This document shows positions 22,679-30,986 of a stretch of 64,000 nucleotides of DNA, piece after piece. How positions within the stretch are numbered: the first letter of the stretch is position 1; each line of letters begins with the position of its first letter. Source of the DNA: RZYY01 sp036794825 (lineage in GTDB: Bacteria > Bacteroidota > Bacteroidia > Bacteroidales > 4484-276); contig DAIRGA010000018.1 in assembly GCA_036794825.1 (NCBI GenBank), positions 1 through 64,000 of the forward strand, in the 5' to 3' direction. The position numbers and the translations under genes are program-made. The notes beneath the pieces were generated by a model. It was not told where the DNA came from. It ran no database searches and saw nothing but the letters and a program-made list of their open reading frames with translations.

Positions 22679-24814
22679 TTATTCGTCTTCGGCCTGCTCG
22701 GCTTCGTAGGCTTTGAGCAGATCGGTCTGAACTTCGCCAGGCACCTGAGCATACTCGGCAAATTTTAGCGAGTACATCGCACGACCGCTGGTGATCGAGC
22801 TTAAAGCTGTAGAATAGCGGTTCATTTCGGCCAGCGGAACTCTTGCCTTAATTTTCTGGTAAGTTCCTTCAGCATCCATTCCCATGATCACTGCACGGCG
22901 TCCCTGGAGGTCGGTCATCACATCACCCATTTTTTCTTCGGGAACGATTACCTCAACATCATAAATTGGTTCGAGGATCTTTGGGCCAGCGTTTTTGAAA
23001 GCTTCGCGGAAAGCGTTGCGGGAAGCAAGTTTGAAGGAGATTTCGTTGGAGTCAACCGGGTGCATTTTGCCGTCGTAAACATATACCACGATATCGCGGG
23101 CATAAGAGCCGGTGAGGGGTCCGTTTTCCATTTTTTCCATCAGACCTTTCATAATAGCCGGCATGAAACGGGCGTCAATCGCACCACCAACGATACAGTT
23201 GTTCATGATCAGTTTTCCACCCCAGTCAAGGATAACCTCGTCAGAGCCGCGAACCGGAAACTCAGTTGTCCATGACATTCCTTCGGTGTAAGGTTCGATC
23301 ATCATGTGAACTTCTCCAAACTGGCCGGCGCCGCCCGATTGCTTCTTATGCCTGTAAACAGACTTAGCACTTTTGGTAATGGTTTCACGGTAAGGAATCT
23401 TGGTTGTGAAATATTCCATCGGAATTTTATGAATATTTTCCACCATCCACTTGATGAGGTTCAGGTGAAGCTCGCCCATACCTCCGCAGATCAACTGACG
23501 CAACTCTTTCGAATAGTTGATATGGAAAGTTTTATCCACTTTATGCATATCGTTAAGGATAACGTTGAGTTTTTCGTCGTCAGACTGATTCTTGGCTTTG
23601 ACGGCCATTTGGATTTTTGGTGAGGGGAAAACTATCGGTTCAACAATATCATCCGTGTTTTTGGCAAGGGTGAGAGTCTCGTTGGTTGAGGTGTTTTTCA
23701 GCTTAATGGTGGCGCCAAAATCTCCTGAGTTGACCTGTGTGATTTTTTCGCGATTTTTCCCGGCAAAAAGGAACAATTGTGAGAGCCTTTCTTTGGTGCC
23801 GTTGTTGGCGTTAACGAGGTCGGTTGCCTCGTTGATCACACCGTTGTAAACCTTAAAGAAAGAGACTTCGCCAAGATGGGACTCGATGGATGTTTTAAAC
23901 ACAAACAGCGAAACAGGCTCGCTTGGGTTGCATTTCAATTCTTTGCCATTGGTGGTCTTGATCGGAGGCATTTCGTTGGGAGCAGGAACGGAGTCGTTGA
24001 TAAATCTCATCACCCTGCGCACTCCCATGTTGTGTTTGGCATTGATACAGAAGACCGGGAATATTCCCCTGGAAATCAAACCAGTTTTTATGCCTCTGAG
24101 CATTTCCTCTTCGGTGAGGGTTCCGTTTTCGAAGAATGTTTCCATCAAAGCATCTTCACCGGCTGCTGCAGCTTCAATCAATTCGGCGTGCAGTTCTTCG
24201 GCTTTGGCTTGTTCTGATGCCGGGATGTCGAGCTCCTGTGGTTCGCCGCCACCCTCGGAATACTTGAACATCTTCATTTTGATCAGGTCAATAACCGAGT
24301 TGAATCCAAGACCCTGATTTACCGGATACTGGCAAATAGTAACCTGCCCGCCAAACTGGGTTTTCAGCTGACGGATGGTCTCTTCGAAGTTGGATTTTTC
24401 GTGTTCAAGGTGGTTAACTACAAAGAAAACCGGCGTGTGGTTGCGGGAAGTATATCTCCAACTGATTTCAGCGCCAACCTCAACACCATTCTGGGCATTG
24501 ATAACCATCACTGCGGTATCCACTACTCTTAGAGCTGAAATTACTTCGCCAACAAAATCGTCGAAACCGGGAGTATCTATGATGTTGATTTTTTTGCCTT
24601 CAAACTCGGCATACATTACTGTTGATGACACAGAGTTAAGACGTTCGTGCTCAATGTCCCTGTAATCGGAAACTGTGTTTTTATCGTCCACCGTGCCTCT
24701 TCTGTTTATTAATCCCCCTTCGAAGATCATACATTCTGAAAGGGTGGTTTTGCCGGATTTTGCACCTCCAACAAGGGCAATGTTCCTGATTTCACCAGTT
24801 TGATATACTTTCAT
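22679..24814 (-). CDS. Elongation factor G paralog with altered GTPase motifs
   Basis: 711 aa, EF-G architecture. The P-loop is 'GGAKSGKTTL' (about 16-25). Switch II reads 'DTPGFDDF' where canonical EF-G has DTPGHxDF, so the catalytic His is replaced by Phe. The G4 motif is 'VNHLEHEK' instead of NKxD. Domains II to V follow, with 'GMGELHLNLIKWMVE' and the domain IV/V text 'PILEPIYDVEVIVPEEKMGDVMTDLQGRRA' intact. This pattern fits the second EF-G copy common in Bacteroidota, distinct from the canonical fusA in ribosomal operons. GTP affinity and hydrolysis probably differ from EF-G; a specialised translation or ribosome role is possible. Confidence 0.88.
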   Translation of the reverse strand: MKVYQTGEIRNIALVGGAKSGKTTLSECMIFEGGLINRRGTVDDKNTVSDYRDIEHERLNSVSSTVMYAEFEGKKINIIDTPGFDDFVGEVISALRVVDTAVMVINAQNGVEVGAEISWRYTSRNHTPVFFVVNHLEHEKSNFEETIRQLKTQFGGQVTICQYPVNQGLGFNSVIDLIKMKMFKYSEGGGEPQELDIPASEQAKAEELHAELIEAAAAGEDALMETFFENGTLTEEEMLRGIKTGLISRGIFPVFCINAKHNMGVRRVMRFINDSVPAPNEMPPIKTTNGKELKCNPSEPVSLFVFKTSIESHLGEVSFFKVYNGVINEATDLVNANNGTKERLSQLFLFAGKNREKITQVNSGDFGATIKLKNTSTNETLTLAKNTDDIVEPIVFPSPKIQMAVKAKNQSDDEKLNVILNDMHKVDKTFHINYSKELRQLICGGMGELHLNLIKWMVENIHKIPMEYFTTKIPYRETITKSAKSVYRHKKQSGGAGQFGEVHMMIEPYTEGMSWTTEFPVRGSDEVILDWGGKLIMNNCIVGGAIDARFMPAIMKGLMEKMENGPLTGSYARDIVVYVYDGKMHPVDSNEISFKLASRNAFREAFKNAGPKILEPIYDVEVIVPEEKMGDVMTDLQGRRAVIMGMDAEGTYQKIKARVPLAEMNRYSTALSSITSGRAMYSLKFAEYAQVPGEVQTDLLKAYEAEQAEDE

Positions 24815-25171
24815 GTTACAATAGCTAAGTTTTTTGAAATGATTTAAAAAGCTGATTTACTAATTTTTAAAAAGGGTACAAAAGTATAAAATTATGATCA
24901 ATAAAAAGGGTTGCGGCAAAAATATCTGGATTTAGGTGGCCTTTGAAACGGTTCATCCAGCTCGTTAAACCGGTTACGGCTCAGTCGTAATATTAATATC
25001 AACTACCACTTTATTAAATTGATTTTTAAGCAGATTGATTGTGATCATCCTTTCTTCAGAAAAAGTAAGAGGTTAAAAATCGCCACCCGGTTGCACAAGC
25101 GATAAACTAATTTTCTGTAATTTAGCAACCGGAATCAACAAGCAGTATTTCACTTAAAAGCCTTTACTATC
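24815..25171. other. Divergent intergenic region
   Basis: The 357 bases between the EF-G paralog (minus) and the universal stress gene (plus) hold the EF-G -7 box (24879-24886). A weak box, TAATTTAG at 25118-25125, could serve the stress gene. No small gene or structured RNA is evident. Confidence 0.5.
24879..24886 (-). promoter_or_regulatory. -7 promoter box of the EF-G paralog
   Basis: TACTTTTG on the minus strand, an exact TAnnTTTG match 64 nt upstream of the ATG. Confidence 0.45.
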
Positions 25172-26011
25172 ATGAAAAATATAATTGTTGCGGTGGACTT
25201 TTCGGGCGGATCAATCCACGCATTAAAATATGCCGTCAGGATTGCCAATAAAGCCAGAGCCAACATCACTATGGTTTGGGTTGACAAGACCTCTGAGCCT
25301 GATTCGGTGTATTCGGTTTCTCAGGAAAACTATCGGGGTGAAGTGGTTCGCCGTTTTAATGACTTGGTAGAGCAGCTGAAACCTGAATTCACCGGTGGAA
25401 AGATGGATTACAAACTCAGGACCGGAAAAATTTACAGTGAAGTGGTGGCTTTTGCACAATCCAAAAAGGCTGAACTGATAGTAACGGGCTCGCACGGCGT
25501 TTCGGGATTTGAAGAGTATTGGATTGGCAGCAACGCCAACCGTATCGTTGCCCATGCCGGATGCCCCGTCATTACCGTCAGAAATAAATACTCCTTCAAG
25601 GATGAGGGCTGGAAAATTGTATTGCCGGTAGATAATTCCAACCAGACTTTAGGAAAGCTGGAGGTGAGCACAAATCTGGCAAAGTTGATCGGTGCCGAGA
25701 TACACCTGGTAACAATTTACTCTACCAACCTCAAAACCATGCACAAGCGTGTTGACAGCTTCGCCGACAAGGCAATGAAATACTTTGAAAAAGAAAACGT
25801 TCGCTATGTCCGGGAGCATTTTGATTCGCAAAATGCCACAAAGACGGTGATTGACTATGCAAAAGGTGTTGACGCTGATCTCATCGCTATTATGACTGAG
25901 CAGGAGAGTAATTCGAGCAGCGGGATTATCGGGCCAAACGCACAGCAAATTGTCAATCACTCTCCAATCCCGGTGCTGAGTGTTCATCCGTCTGATGCAG
26001 GTAAGTTTTAG
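25172..26011 (+). CDS. Tandem-domain universal stress protein
   Basis: 279 aa with two UspA-type domains (about 1-138 and 147-277). The first keeps the ATP-binding motif G-x2-G-x9-G-S in 'TGSHGVSGFEEYWIGSNA' (about 106-123). The second has the corresponding 'GIIGPNAQQIVNHSPIPVL' but no clear GxxG, so it probably does not bind nucleotide. Universal stress proteins are cytoplasmic and act in stress endurance; the partner is unknown. Fifteen nt separate it from the downstream SPOR gene, so the two may be cotranscribed. Confidence 0.93.
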   Translation: MKNIIVAVDFSGGSIHALKYAVRIANKARANITMVWVDKTSEPDSVYSVSQENYRGEVVRRFNDLVEQLKPEFTGGKMDYKLRTGKIYSEVVAFAQSKKAELIVTGSHGVSGFEEYWIGSNANRIVAHAGCPVITVRNKYSFKDEGWKIVLPVDNSNQTLGKLEVSTNLAKLIGAEIHLVTIYSTNLKTMHKRVDSFADKAMKYFEKENVRYVREHFDSQNATKTVIDYAKGVDADLIAIMTEQESNSSSGIIGPNAQQIVNHSPIPVLSVHPSDAGKF

Positions 26012-26025
26012 TTAAACCCTTTCAA

Positions 26026-26469
26026 ATGCTTCGAGTCCTTTTTGTTTTCATTTTCCTTTCAACGATTTTTTCCACTGGAATTGTTGGCCAGGATTATCTT
26101 TACAAAAGAAATCCGGAGGAGTCTAAACCAGGGCATGTTAAAATTATTCAGGACAGCCGGGTGGATTCCATAATCTACCGGCACATTCAATACAACCGGA
26201 GTTTGGAGGGCTCGGATGGTTATCGGGTTCACATTTTCTTTGATGCCGGAAATCAGTCGCTCAGTCGTGCCAATCAGGCAGCCCGGCGCTATCAGATGCT
26301 TTTTCCGGAGGATACTGCCTACATCTCATTCAGTGAGCCCTATTACAGAGTGCGGGTTGGTGATTTTCGCACGCGTCTGGATGCCGAAGGCCATTTACAA
26401 AAAATCAGTGTCGAATACCCCAATGCATTTGTGATCAAAGATAAGATCAACCCCCCAAAGATAGATTGA
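26026..26469 (+). CDS. SPOR-domain exported protein
   Basis: 147 aa. A signal peptide (about 1-22, ending IVGQ) precedes a short linker and a C-terminal SPOR-like domain (about 65-140): 'GYRVHIFFDAGNQSLSRANQAARRYQMLF' and 'EPYYRVRVGDFRTRLDAEGHL'. SPOR domains bind denuded glycan strands of septal peptidoglycan, so a periplasmic role at division sites is likely. It follows the universal stress gene by 15 nt and converges with queD. Confidence 0.85.
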   Translation: MLRVLFVFIFLSTIFSTGIVGQDYLYKRNPEESKPGHVKIIQDSRVDSIIYRHIQYNRSLEGSDGYRVHIFFDAGNQSLSRANQAARRYQMLFPEDTAYISFSEPYYRVRVGDFRTRLDAEGHLQKISVEYPNAFVIKDKINPPKID

Positions 26470-26500
26470 GATCCGTCACATTCATCGCAATCACACCCAT

Positions 26501-26950
26501 TTATTCATTATCCTCAGCGTACCATTCGGTGTAGGAAGTAACCGTTTCCCAAAGTTTCAGATGATGAAGCTGAACGTTGTCGGGCAGTTCGTTTTTGATG
26601 CGGTTGGCAAAGTCGATAATCATATTTTCGCTGGTAGGCTGATAATCAACCAGAATGATACGGCTGTAAGCAGATTTCATCTGGCTGAGCAAGGGATCGG
26701 GGGTGTCTTTTCGCAACACCAGTGAGTGATCAAGTTCGTCAACGATAAGGTTTTTGATGATCTTTTTTAAATCCTTAAAGTCAATCACCATTCCGTTTTT
26801 TGGTGAGTCGGGGTCGTTCACCGGCTGGCCAATGAGTGTTACCAGAAGCTCGTAGGAATGACCGTGAATGTTTTTGCAAAGTCCGTCGTGACCGGGCAGT
26901 GCGTGAGCCATATCAAATTTATAGGCTTTCGTAATTCTGATTTTTGCCAT
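26501..26950 (-). CDS. queD: 6-carboxy-5,6,7,8-tetrahydropterin synthase
   Basis: 149 aa. It converts dihydroneopterin triphosphate to 6-carboxytetrahydropterin, the second step of queuosine/preQ0 synthesis. Zinc ligands are His in 'FDMAHALPGHDG' and the pair in 'CKNIHGHSYEL' (about 26-37), with the catalytic Cys in 'LCKNIHGH'; 'VIDFKDLKKI' and the late Glu in 'LKLWETVTSYTEW' are conserved. queA, the later queuosine enzyme, is also in this window at 40 kb. Last gene of the minus-strand run starting at tnaA. Confidence 0.95.
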   Translation of the reverse strand: MAKIRITKAYKFDMAHALPGHDGLCKNIHGHSYELLVTLIGQPVNDPDSPKNGMVIDFKDLKKIIKNLIVDELDHSLVLRKDTPDPLLSQMKSAYSRIILVDYQPTSENMIIDFANRIKNELPDNVQLHHLKLWETVTSYTEWYAEDNE

Positions 26951-26988
26951 GATGTTCCGTGGGTGATTTTTGCGTTTTTCGGGATGAT

Positions 26989-28050
26989 TTACTTAATCAG
27001 CTTGAAGGTTTTCGCCCCCTGTCCATTGGTTTCGGTAATGCTCAGCAGGTAAAATCCGCCGGATAAGGACGAAATATCAATGGTTTTAACCTCCTGCCCG
27101 TCAAGGTTTTCGCTAAGGAGTAGTCTTCCAGCCTGATCGGTAATGGTAAAAGTTGCGCTGACACCGGGATTGTTACATTCAATATTTAGAAAGTCCACAG
27201 CCGGGTTGGGATAAATGCTGAAGCTGCTTTTCGGGCTTTTTTCATTATCAATGCTGGTATAGAACCAGATGAGGGATGCATATTCGGGGTGGTCGATGAA
27301 TGGGTTTCTGTTGTTTTGGATGGAGTAGATGGCGTTGTTACGGTTGATCTCCTTAGCACTCACAGGGTCGCTTTCATGCCAGTCGAACAGCATGGTCAGT
27401 GTCCATTGTTTCATTTGCGCACCATCCACCGCGGGGCTTCCCGGCCAGTTGCCATCTTCGCCGTAGTAGCGCGTGGCCATGTAGAAGTGCATCCTGGCAA
27501 GGTCGCCTTTGTAAGCGTCAATTGGCTCAAAGACCACTCCGGAATATCCTGCTGTTGCATTGTTTCCCAGACGGGAGCCATTCATCGAAGTCCAGGTGGG
27601 GCTGTTTACCTCGCCAAACGGTAGGTTTCCCCGCTTTGAATTGACAAACCCATCGGTTGGGAAAACATGGTTGAGATCGGTGTACATGGGGGTTACAGTC
27701 CCGCCAAACCAGCTACTGGGAAAAGAGTGTTCACGGTTGTAGCAGTCGCCTTCGCTGTTGTAATTTCCACACTGATCCGCGCCAAAAGTAAATTCATAGG
27801 GTGGGTTTCCTCCCGGAATGTCGGAATAGATATCCCATACTTTCCCGTTGGGCTTCTTGTCGGTAACTTCGTGATGATTCCAGATTGAGCTGTAGGTAAC
27901 TACCGTGTGGTTTTTGATGATATTGTGCAGTGCCTGTTGCAACTGAGTACCGTTGAGGCCGCTGGCTGCATCGTAGTAACCGTTGGGAATCTGAGCAAAA
28001 ATCCCGTGGTTGAGAACAAGGCTGAGTAAGAAGATCAGTACATTTTTCAT
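26989..28050 (-). CDS. Secreted endonuclease I family nuclease with T9SS sorting domain
   Basis: 353 aa. A signal peptide (about 1-19, HGIFAQ) is followed by an endonuclease I (EndA/NucM) domain: 'YNREHSFPSSWFGG' with the catalytic His-containing core (about 107-120), 'DLNHVFPTDGFVNSKRGNLPFGEV' and 'KGDLARMHFYMATRYYGE'. The last about 75 residues ('SIYPNPAVDFLNIEC...GGFYLLSITETNGQGAKTFKLIK') are a type IX sorting signal. It should degrade extracellular DNA or RNA for nutrients. It starts only 8 nt after the stop of the upstream membrane-protein gene. Confidence 0.93.
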   Translation of the reverse strand: MKNVLIFLLSLVLNHGIFAQIPNGYYDAASGLNGTQLQQALHNIIKNHTVVTYSSIWNHHEVTDKKPNGKVWDIYSDIPGGNPPYEFTFGADQCGNYNSEGDCYNREHSFPSSWFGGTVTPMYTDLNHVFPTDGFVNSKRGNLPFGEVNSPTWTSMNGSRLGNNATAGYSGVVFEPIDAYKGDLARMHFYMATRYYGEDGNWPGSPAVDGAQMKQWTLTMLFDWHESDPVSAKEINRNNAIYSIQNNRNPFIDHPEYASLIWFYTSIDNEKSPKSSFSIYPNPAVDFLNIECNNPGVSATFTITDQAGRLLLSENLDGQEVKTIDISSLSGGFYLLSITETNGQGAKTFKLIK

Positions 28051-28058
28051 AGCAAAAA

Positions 28059-28616
28059 TTAATTACTTGGATTATAAAAGAACGAAAATAAAGCGACTGC
28101 CATCAGCACCACCCCTCCGATAAAACTTGTTCTGACGGCCAGAATAAAATTGCGGTTGATCTTACCGGTAATGATTCCGGTTAACACTACGAAGAAATAG
28201 ACACCGAAGAACAACGAAAGCAGCGCCACTAAAGGAGTCTCCCAACGGGCCAATGCCATTCCGGCCAAAAAAGAATTGATACCCATCGCCAGCGAAAAAC
28301 CTATCAGAATTTTAAATTCAGTGAGTTCCCAGGTCATTTCCTGAAATTTACTTTTCATAGATTTAAGCAGGATTTTTAATCCGATCACCAATAGGATTGC
28401 TGTGGAAATAATATCGGTAAAATTTTCGAGAAGCTTATTGATTTCTAATCCTACGAGAAATCCCATTCCAGCCAGCAGCGCAATAATGATTGCAACCATA
28501 AATCCGGCAAGTAAAACTTTGGAAAATCCGGCCTCTCTTAAAAATCCATTGATAAAAACCACTGTAAAAACTTCGGTGGATAAGGCTACAACTATAATCA
28601 GCTCTACAATACTCAC
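28059..28616 (-). CDS. Six-TM membrane protein, possibly MntP-like
   Basis: 185 aa with six predicted TM helices in two triplets separated by a Lys-rich loop ('LLKSMKSKFQEMTWELTE'), the topology of MntP/LysE-type small exporters. The family-defining acidic residues are only partly visible ('ALSTEVFTVVFINGF', 'LAMGINSFLAGMALA'), so the manganese-export assignment is tentative. The start is GTG: an in-frame TAA lies six codons upstream and no ATG is available. It lies 21 nt after the methionine sulfoxide reductase gene. Confidence 0.55.
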   Translation of the reverse strand: MSIVELIIVVALSTEVFTVVFINGFLREAGFSKVLLAGFMVAIIIALLAGMGFLVGLEINKLLENFTDIISTAILLVIGLKILLKSMKSKFQEMTWELTEFKILIGFSLAMGINSFLAGMALARWETPLVALLSLFFGVYFFVVLTGIITGKINRNFILAVRTSFIGGVVLMAVALFSFFYNPSN

Positions 28617-28637
28617 ATTGGCCGTTTTGAGGGATTA

Positions 28638-29093
28638 TCAGATTAAGAGTACAATCTTTCCGAGCCAGTGAGCGTCCACTTCATCGAATGATCCGTGTTC
28701 TTTGCTGTCCACATCCAAAACACCGGTTGGTTCTCCGGCCTGGTTTTTCAGGGGCACCACTATTTCGGAATTCGACCGCGAATCGCAGGCAATATGACCC
28801 GGAAACTGGTGAACATCGGGAACAACAATGGTTTGGTTGCTGTTGATGGCTGTCCAGCAAACGCCGGTGTTCTTCTTCAGCACCTGGCAGGCCACAGGGC
28901 CCTGGTAGGTCTTCACGGTAAGTTCGCCCCGATCTAAAACGTAAAAGCCAGTCCAAAAGAAATAGTCCATTTTGTGATGCAAAACTGCCGTCACGGTGGC
29001 CATTCGTGCATCCTTGTTTGGTGTGGCTTTGAGCAACTCCTGCAGCTGTTCATAAATCCGGGAGTATCTGCCCTCTTTTTTGGCTGTATCCAT
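28638..29093 (-). CDS. Free-methionine-(R)-sulfoxide reductase (GAF domain)
   Basis: 151 aa, a single GAF domain. The three redox cysteines of the fRMsr family are present: C69 in 'GPVACQVL', C79 in 'NTGVCWTAI' and C103 in 'HIACDSRSNSEIVVP'; 'GVLDVDSKEHGSFDE' closes the domain. It reduces free Met-R-sulfoxide in the cytoplasm, protecting the methionine pool from oxidation. An exact TACATTTG box lies about 27 nt upstream, separating its transcription from tnaA. Length is close to the family norm. Confidence 0.9.
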   Translation of the reverse strand: MDTAKKEGRYSRIYEQLQELLKATPNKDARMATVTAVLHHKMDYFFWTGFYVLDRGELTVKTYQGPVACQVLKKNTGVCWTAINSNQTIVVPDVHQFPGHIACDSRSNSEIVVPLKNQAGEPTGVLDVDSKEHGSFDEVDAHWLGKIVLLI

Positions 29094-29119
29094 TGTTGAT
29101 AAGGTTGAATTTTTGGCAG

Positions 29120-29127
29120 CAAATGTA
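29120..29127 (-). promoter_or_regulatory. -7 promoter box of the fRMsr gene
   Basis: TACATTTG on the minus strand, an exact TAnnTTTG match 27 nt upstream of the ATG. Confidence 0.4.
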
Positions 29128-29194
29128 AATATTGTAACCGGGATGGTATTTCAGTAATCATCATAGCCATCCTGACTTCAGCCAGAATTGCCGG

Positions 29195-30592
29195 TTATGG
29201 CGCCATTACCGCGGCTTGCGTGCGTTCGAGCTCAACGGTAAAATGCCTCATTATTGGGGCTTCGGTTACTATTTTTACTCCGGAATGAATATCATGACGA
29301 CGTTCCCAGACATTGGCCAGGGCAACGGCCACATAGTCCATATGATTGTTGGTGTATACCCGTCTGGGAATGGTGAGCCTCAACAGCTCCAGTTCGGGGA
29401 AACGGTTTTTGCGGGTTACGGGATCGCGGTCGGCCAGTATGGCTCCGATCTCTACCCCGCGCACACCTCCTTCGAGGTACAATTCAATAGCAAGGGTTTG
29501 TGCGGGAAACTCTTCTTTGGGAAGATGCGGCAAAAAACGTTTGGCATCAACAAAAATGGCATGACCGCCAAAGGGTGTCTGCACGGGGACTCCAAAATCC
29601 GAGAGCCGTTGCCCGAGGTAGGCCACCTGTCGGATTCGCGTGTCAAGGTAGTCAAATTCAGTTCCTTCGTAAAGGCCCTGAGCCAGGGCGTTCATGTCCC
29701 GGCCCGACATACCGCCGTAGGTGATGAATCCTTCGAACATTATATTGAAGGTCTGAGCCTTTTTCCAAAGTTGCTCATCCCTGAAACCGATAAATCCGCC
29801 CATGTTCACAATGGCATCCTTCTTACTGCTCATGGTCATTCCATCGGCGTAGGTGTACATTTCCCGAACGATTTCACGGATGGTTTTACCGGAATAGCCG
29901 TGCTCGCGGAGTTTTATGAAATAAGCATTTTCGGCAAAACGTGCGGAATCGAAGAAAACTGGAATATTGTACTTTTTAGCCAGCGTGTAAACGTCCCGCA
30001 GATTTTGCATCGAAACGGGCTGACCCCCTGAGCTGTTACAGGTAACCGTAACGATAATTACCGGTATGCGCTCAACGGGATTGTTGCTGAGGACATACTT
30101 CAGCTTTTCTAAATCAATATTGCCTTTGAAAGGATGATTGACTGTTGTGCTGAAGGCCTCATCAATGGTGCAGTCCACCGCTGTGGCATTTCTGAATTCG
30201 ATGTGGCCTTTGGTGGTATCGAAATGGGAGTTGCCCGGCACGATGTCGCCTTTTTTGATCAGGGCTGAGAAAAGTACATTTTCGGCTGCACGCCCCTGGT
30301 GTGTGGGCAGGAAATACTCGAAACCCAGGATATCGCGGATCGCATTTTTCATTTTGTAGTAGGAAGAGGCGCCGGCATAGCTTTCGTCGCCGAGCATCAT
30401 TTCCGACCATTGTTTGTCGCTCATGGCTCCGGTGCCTGAGTCGGTCAGAAGATCAATAAAAACTTGTTCGCTTTTGAGGTTGAAAAGATTGTAGCGGGCG
30501 CTTTTCAGCCATACTTCACGCTCTTCACGGGAACTTTTCCTGATCGTTTCAACCATTTTCATTTTATAGGATTCTGCAAATGGTAATTCCAT
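29195..30592 (-). CDS. tnaA: Tryptophanase (tryptophan indole-lyase)
   Basis: 465 aa, beta-eliminating PLP enzyme. It cleaves Trp to indole, pyruvate and ammonia, and the family also degrades Cys to H2S. 'LLTDSGTGAMSDKQW', 'YFLPTHQGRAAEN', 'DSARFAENAYFIK' and 'MSSKKDAIVNMGG' (PLP lysine K258) are conserved. Tryptophanase and tyrosine phenol-lyase are close relatives; the position of the phenol-binding Arg381 of the latter is Ile382 here ('VRGVEIGA'), as in tryptophanase, which supports the indole-lyase call. The gene is preceded by an about 170-nt leader holding a small Cys/Arg peptide ORF and hairpins. No tryptophan permease gene is adjacent. Confidence 0.88.
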   Translation of the reverse strand: MELPFAESYKMKMVETIRKSSREEREVWLKSARYNLFNLKSEQVFIDLLTDSGTGAMSDKQWSEMMLGDESYAGASSYYKMKNAIRDILGFEYFLPTHQGRAAENVLFSALIKKGDIVPGNSHFDTTKGHIEFRNATAVDCTIDEAFSTTVNHPFKGNIDLEKLKYVLSNNPVERIPVIIVTVTCNSSGGQPVSMQNLRDVYTLAKKYNIPVFFDSARFAENAYFIKLREHGYSGKTIREIVREMYTYADGMTMSSKKDAIVNMGGFIGFRDEQLWKKAQTFNIMFEGFITYGGMSGRDMNALAQGLYEGTEFDYLDTRIRQVAYLGQRLSDFGVPVQTPFGGHAIFVDAKRFLPHLPKEEFPAQTLAIELYLEGGVRGVEIGAILADRDPVTRKNRFPELELLRLTIPRRVYTNNHMDYVAVALANVWERRHDIHSGVKIVTEAPIMRHFTVELERTQAAVMAP

Positions 30593-30615
30593 TATATTAA
30601 ATTTTTAAGGTTAAT

Positions 30616-30651
30616 AAAAAAAGATGGGGGATAAAAACAAATGGTGTCCCC
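30616..30651 (-). terminator. Candidate attenuator terminator in the tnaA leader
   Basis: On the minus strand GGGGA (30651-30647) can pair with TCCCC (30631-30627) across a 15-nt loop, followed by a run of seven T (30622-30616). The stem is short (5 bp). Its 5' arm overlaps a competing hairpin at 30650-30663, an arrangement expected of attenuation. Not tested by folding software. Confidence 0.4.
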
Positions 30652-30663
30652 GGCCAGTGCCGG
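30650..30663 (-). promoter_or_regulatory. GC hairpin immediately after the leader ORF
   Basis: CCGGC-actg-GCCGG, a perfect 5-bp GC stem in AT-rich surroundings, begins 5 nt after the leader peptide stop codon. It shares its 3' end with the 5' arm of the candidate terminator. Confidence 0.45.
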
Positions 30664-30668
30664 AGCGG

Positions 30669-30749
30669 TCAGGAAAGGAAGGCGTCTCTTCTCTTAATAT
30701 TGAGATAATTACGCCTGCAAAGGATTGATATTAACCTGCAAAAATCCAT
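30669..30749 (-). CDS. Putative Cys/Arg leader peptide of tnaA
   Basis: 26 codons, ATG at 30749 and TGA at 30669-30671. The peptide begins 'MDFCRLISILCRR' and has two Cys-Arg pairs and an Arg/Lys-rich remainder. The ATG lies 17 nt after an exact TACTTTTG -7 box (30767-30774), so translation would start almost at the 5' end of the mRNA. The (D)xCRxxSxLCRR pattern recalls leader peptides known to me from actinobacterial sulfur-metabolism genes. Tryptophanases also act on Cys, so Cys or Arg supply might set expression. It contains no Trp, so it is not a TnaC analogue. Confidence 0.5.
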   Translation of the reverse strand: MDFCRLISILCRRNYLNIKRRDAFLS

Positions 30750-30766
30750 TGTGTTGATTGATGTCG

Positions 30767-30774
30767 CAAAAGTA
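30767..30774 (-). promoter_or_regulatory. -7 promoter box of the tnaA leader transcript
   Basis: TACTTTTG on the minus strand, an exact TAnnTTTG match 17 nt upstream of the leader-peptide ATG and 174 nt upstream of tnaA. Confidence 0.5.
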
Positions 30775-30986
30775 AAACTATCTTTTGAAACAGAAAAATT
30801 TTCTCGCTGATTTTCATTCTTAGTGACTGATAACTTGTTCTTTACAAGCAAATCAAATCCATAATTTCAAATTCTTTTGGGTGATGGCTTTTTTGGGATT
30901 GATTATTTTGGCTTGATAATGAACATTTTCACTCAAAATTGTATTATTGAACGACAACGAATAATCCAAACAATAGATTATATTTT
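30775..30986. other. AT-rich intergenic region before menA
   Basis: Together with the tnaA leader this forms a 394-nt gene-free stretch. Beyond the tnaA promoter it is AT-rich, with no recognisable promoter box or small gene for menA. Confidence 0.4.

Noticed and set aside
30750..30851. Longer 60-codon version of the tnaA leader ORF
   Set aside because: It would start upstream of the predicted promoter (30767-30774); the internal ATG at 30749 fits the transcript better.
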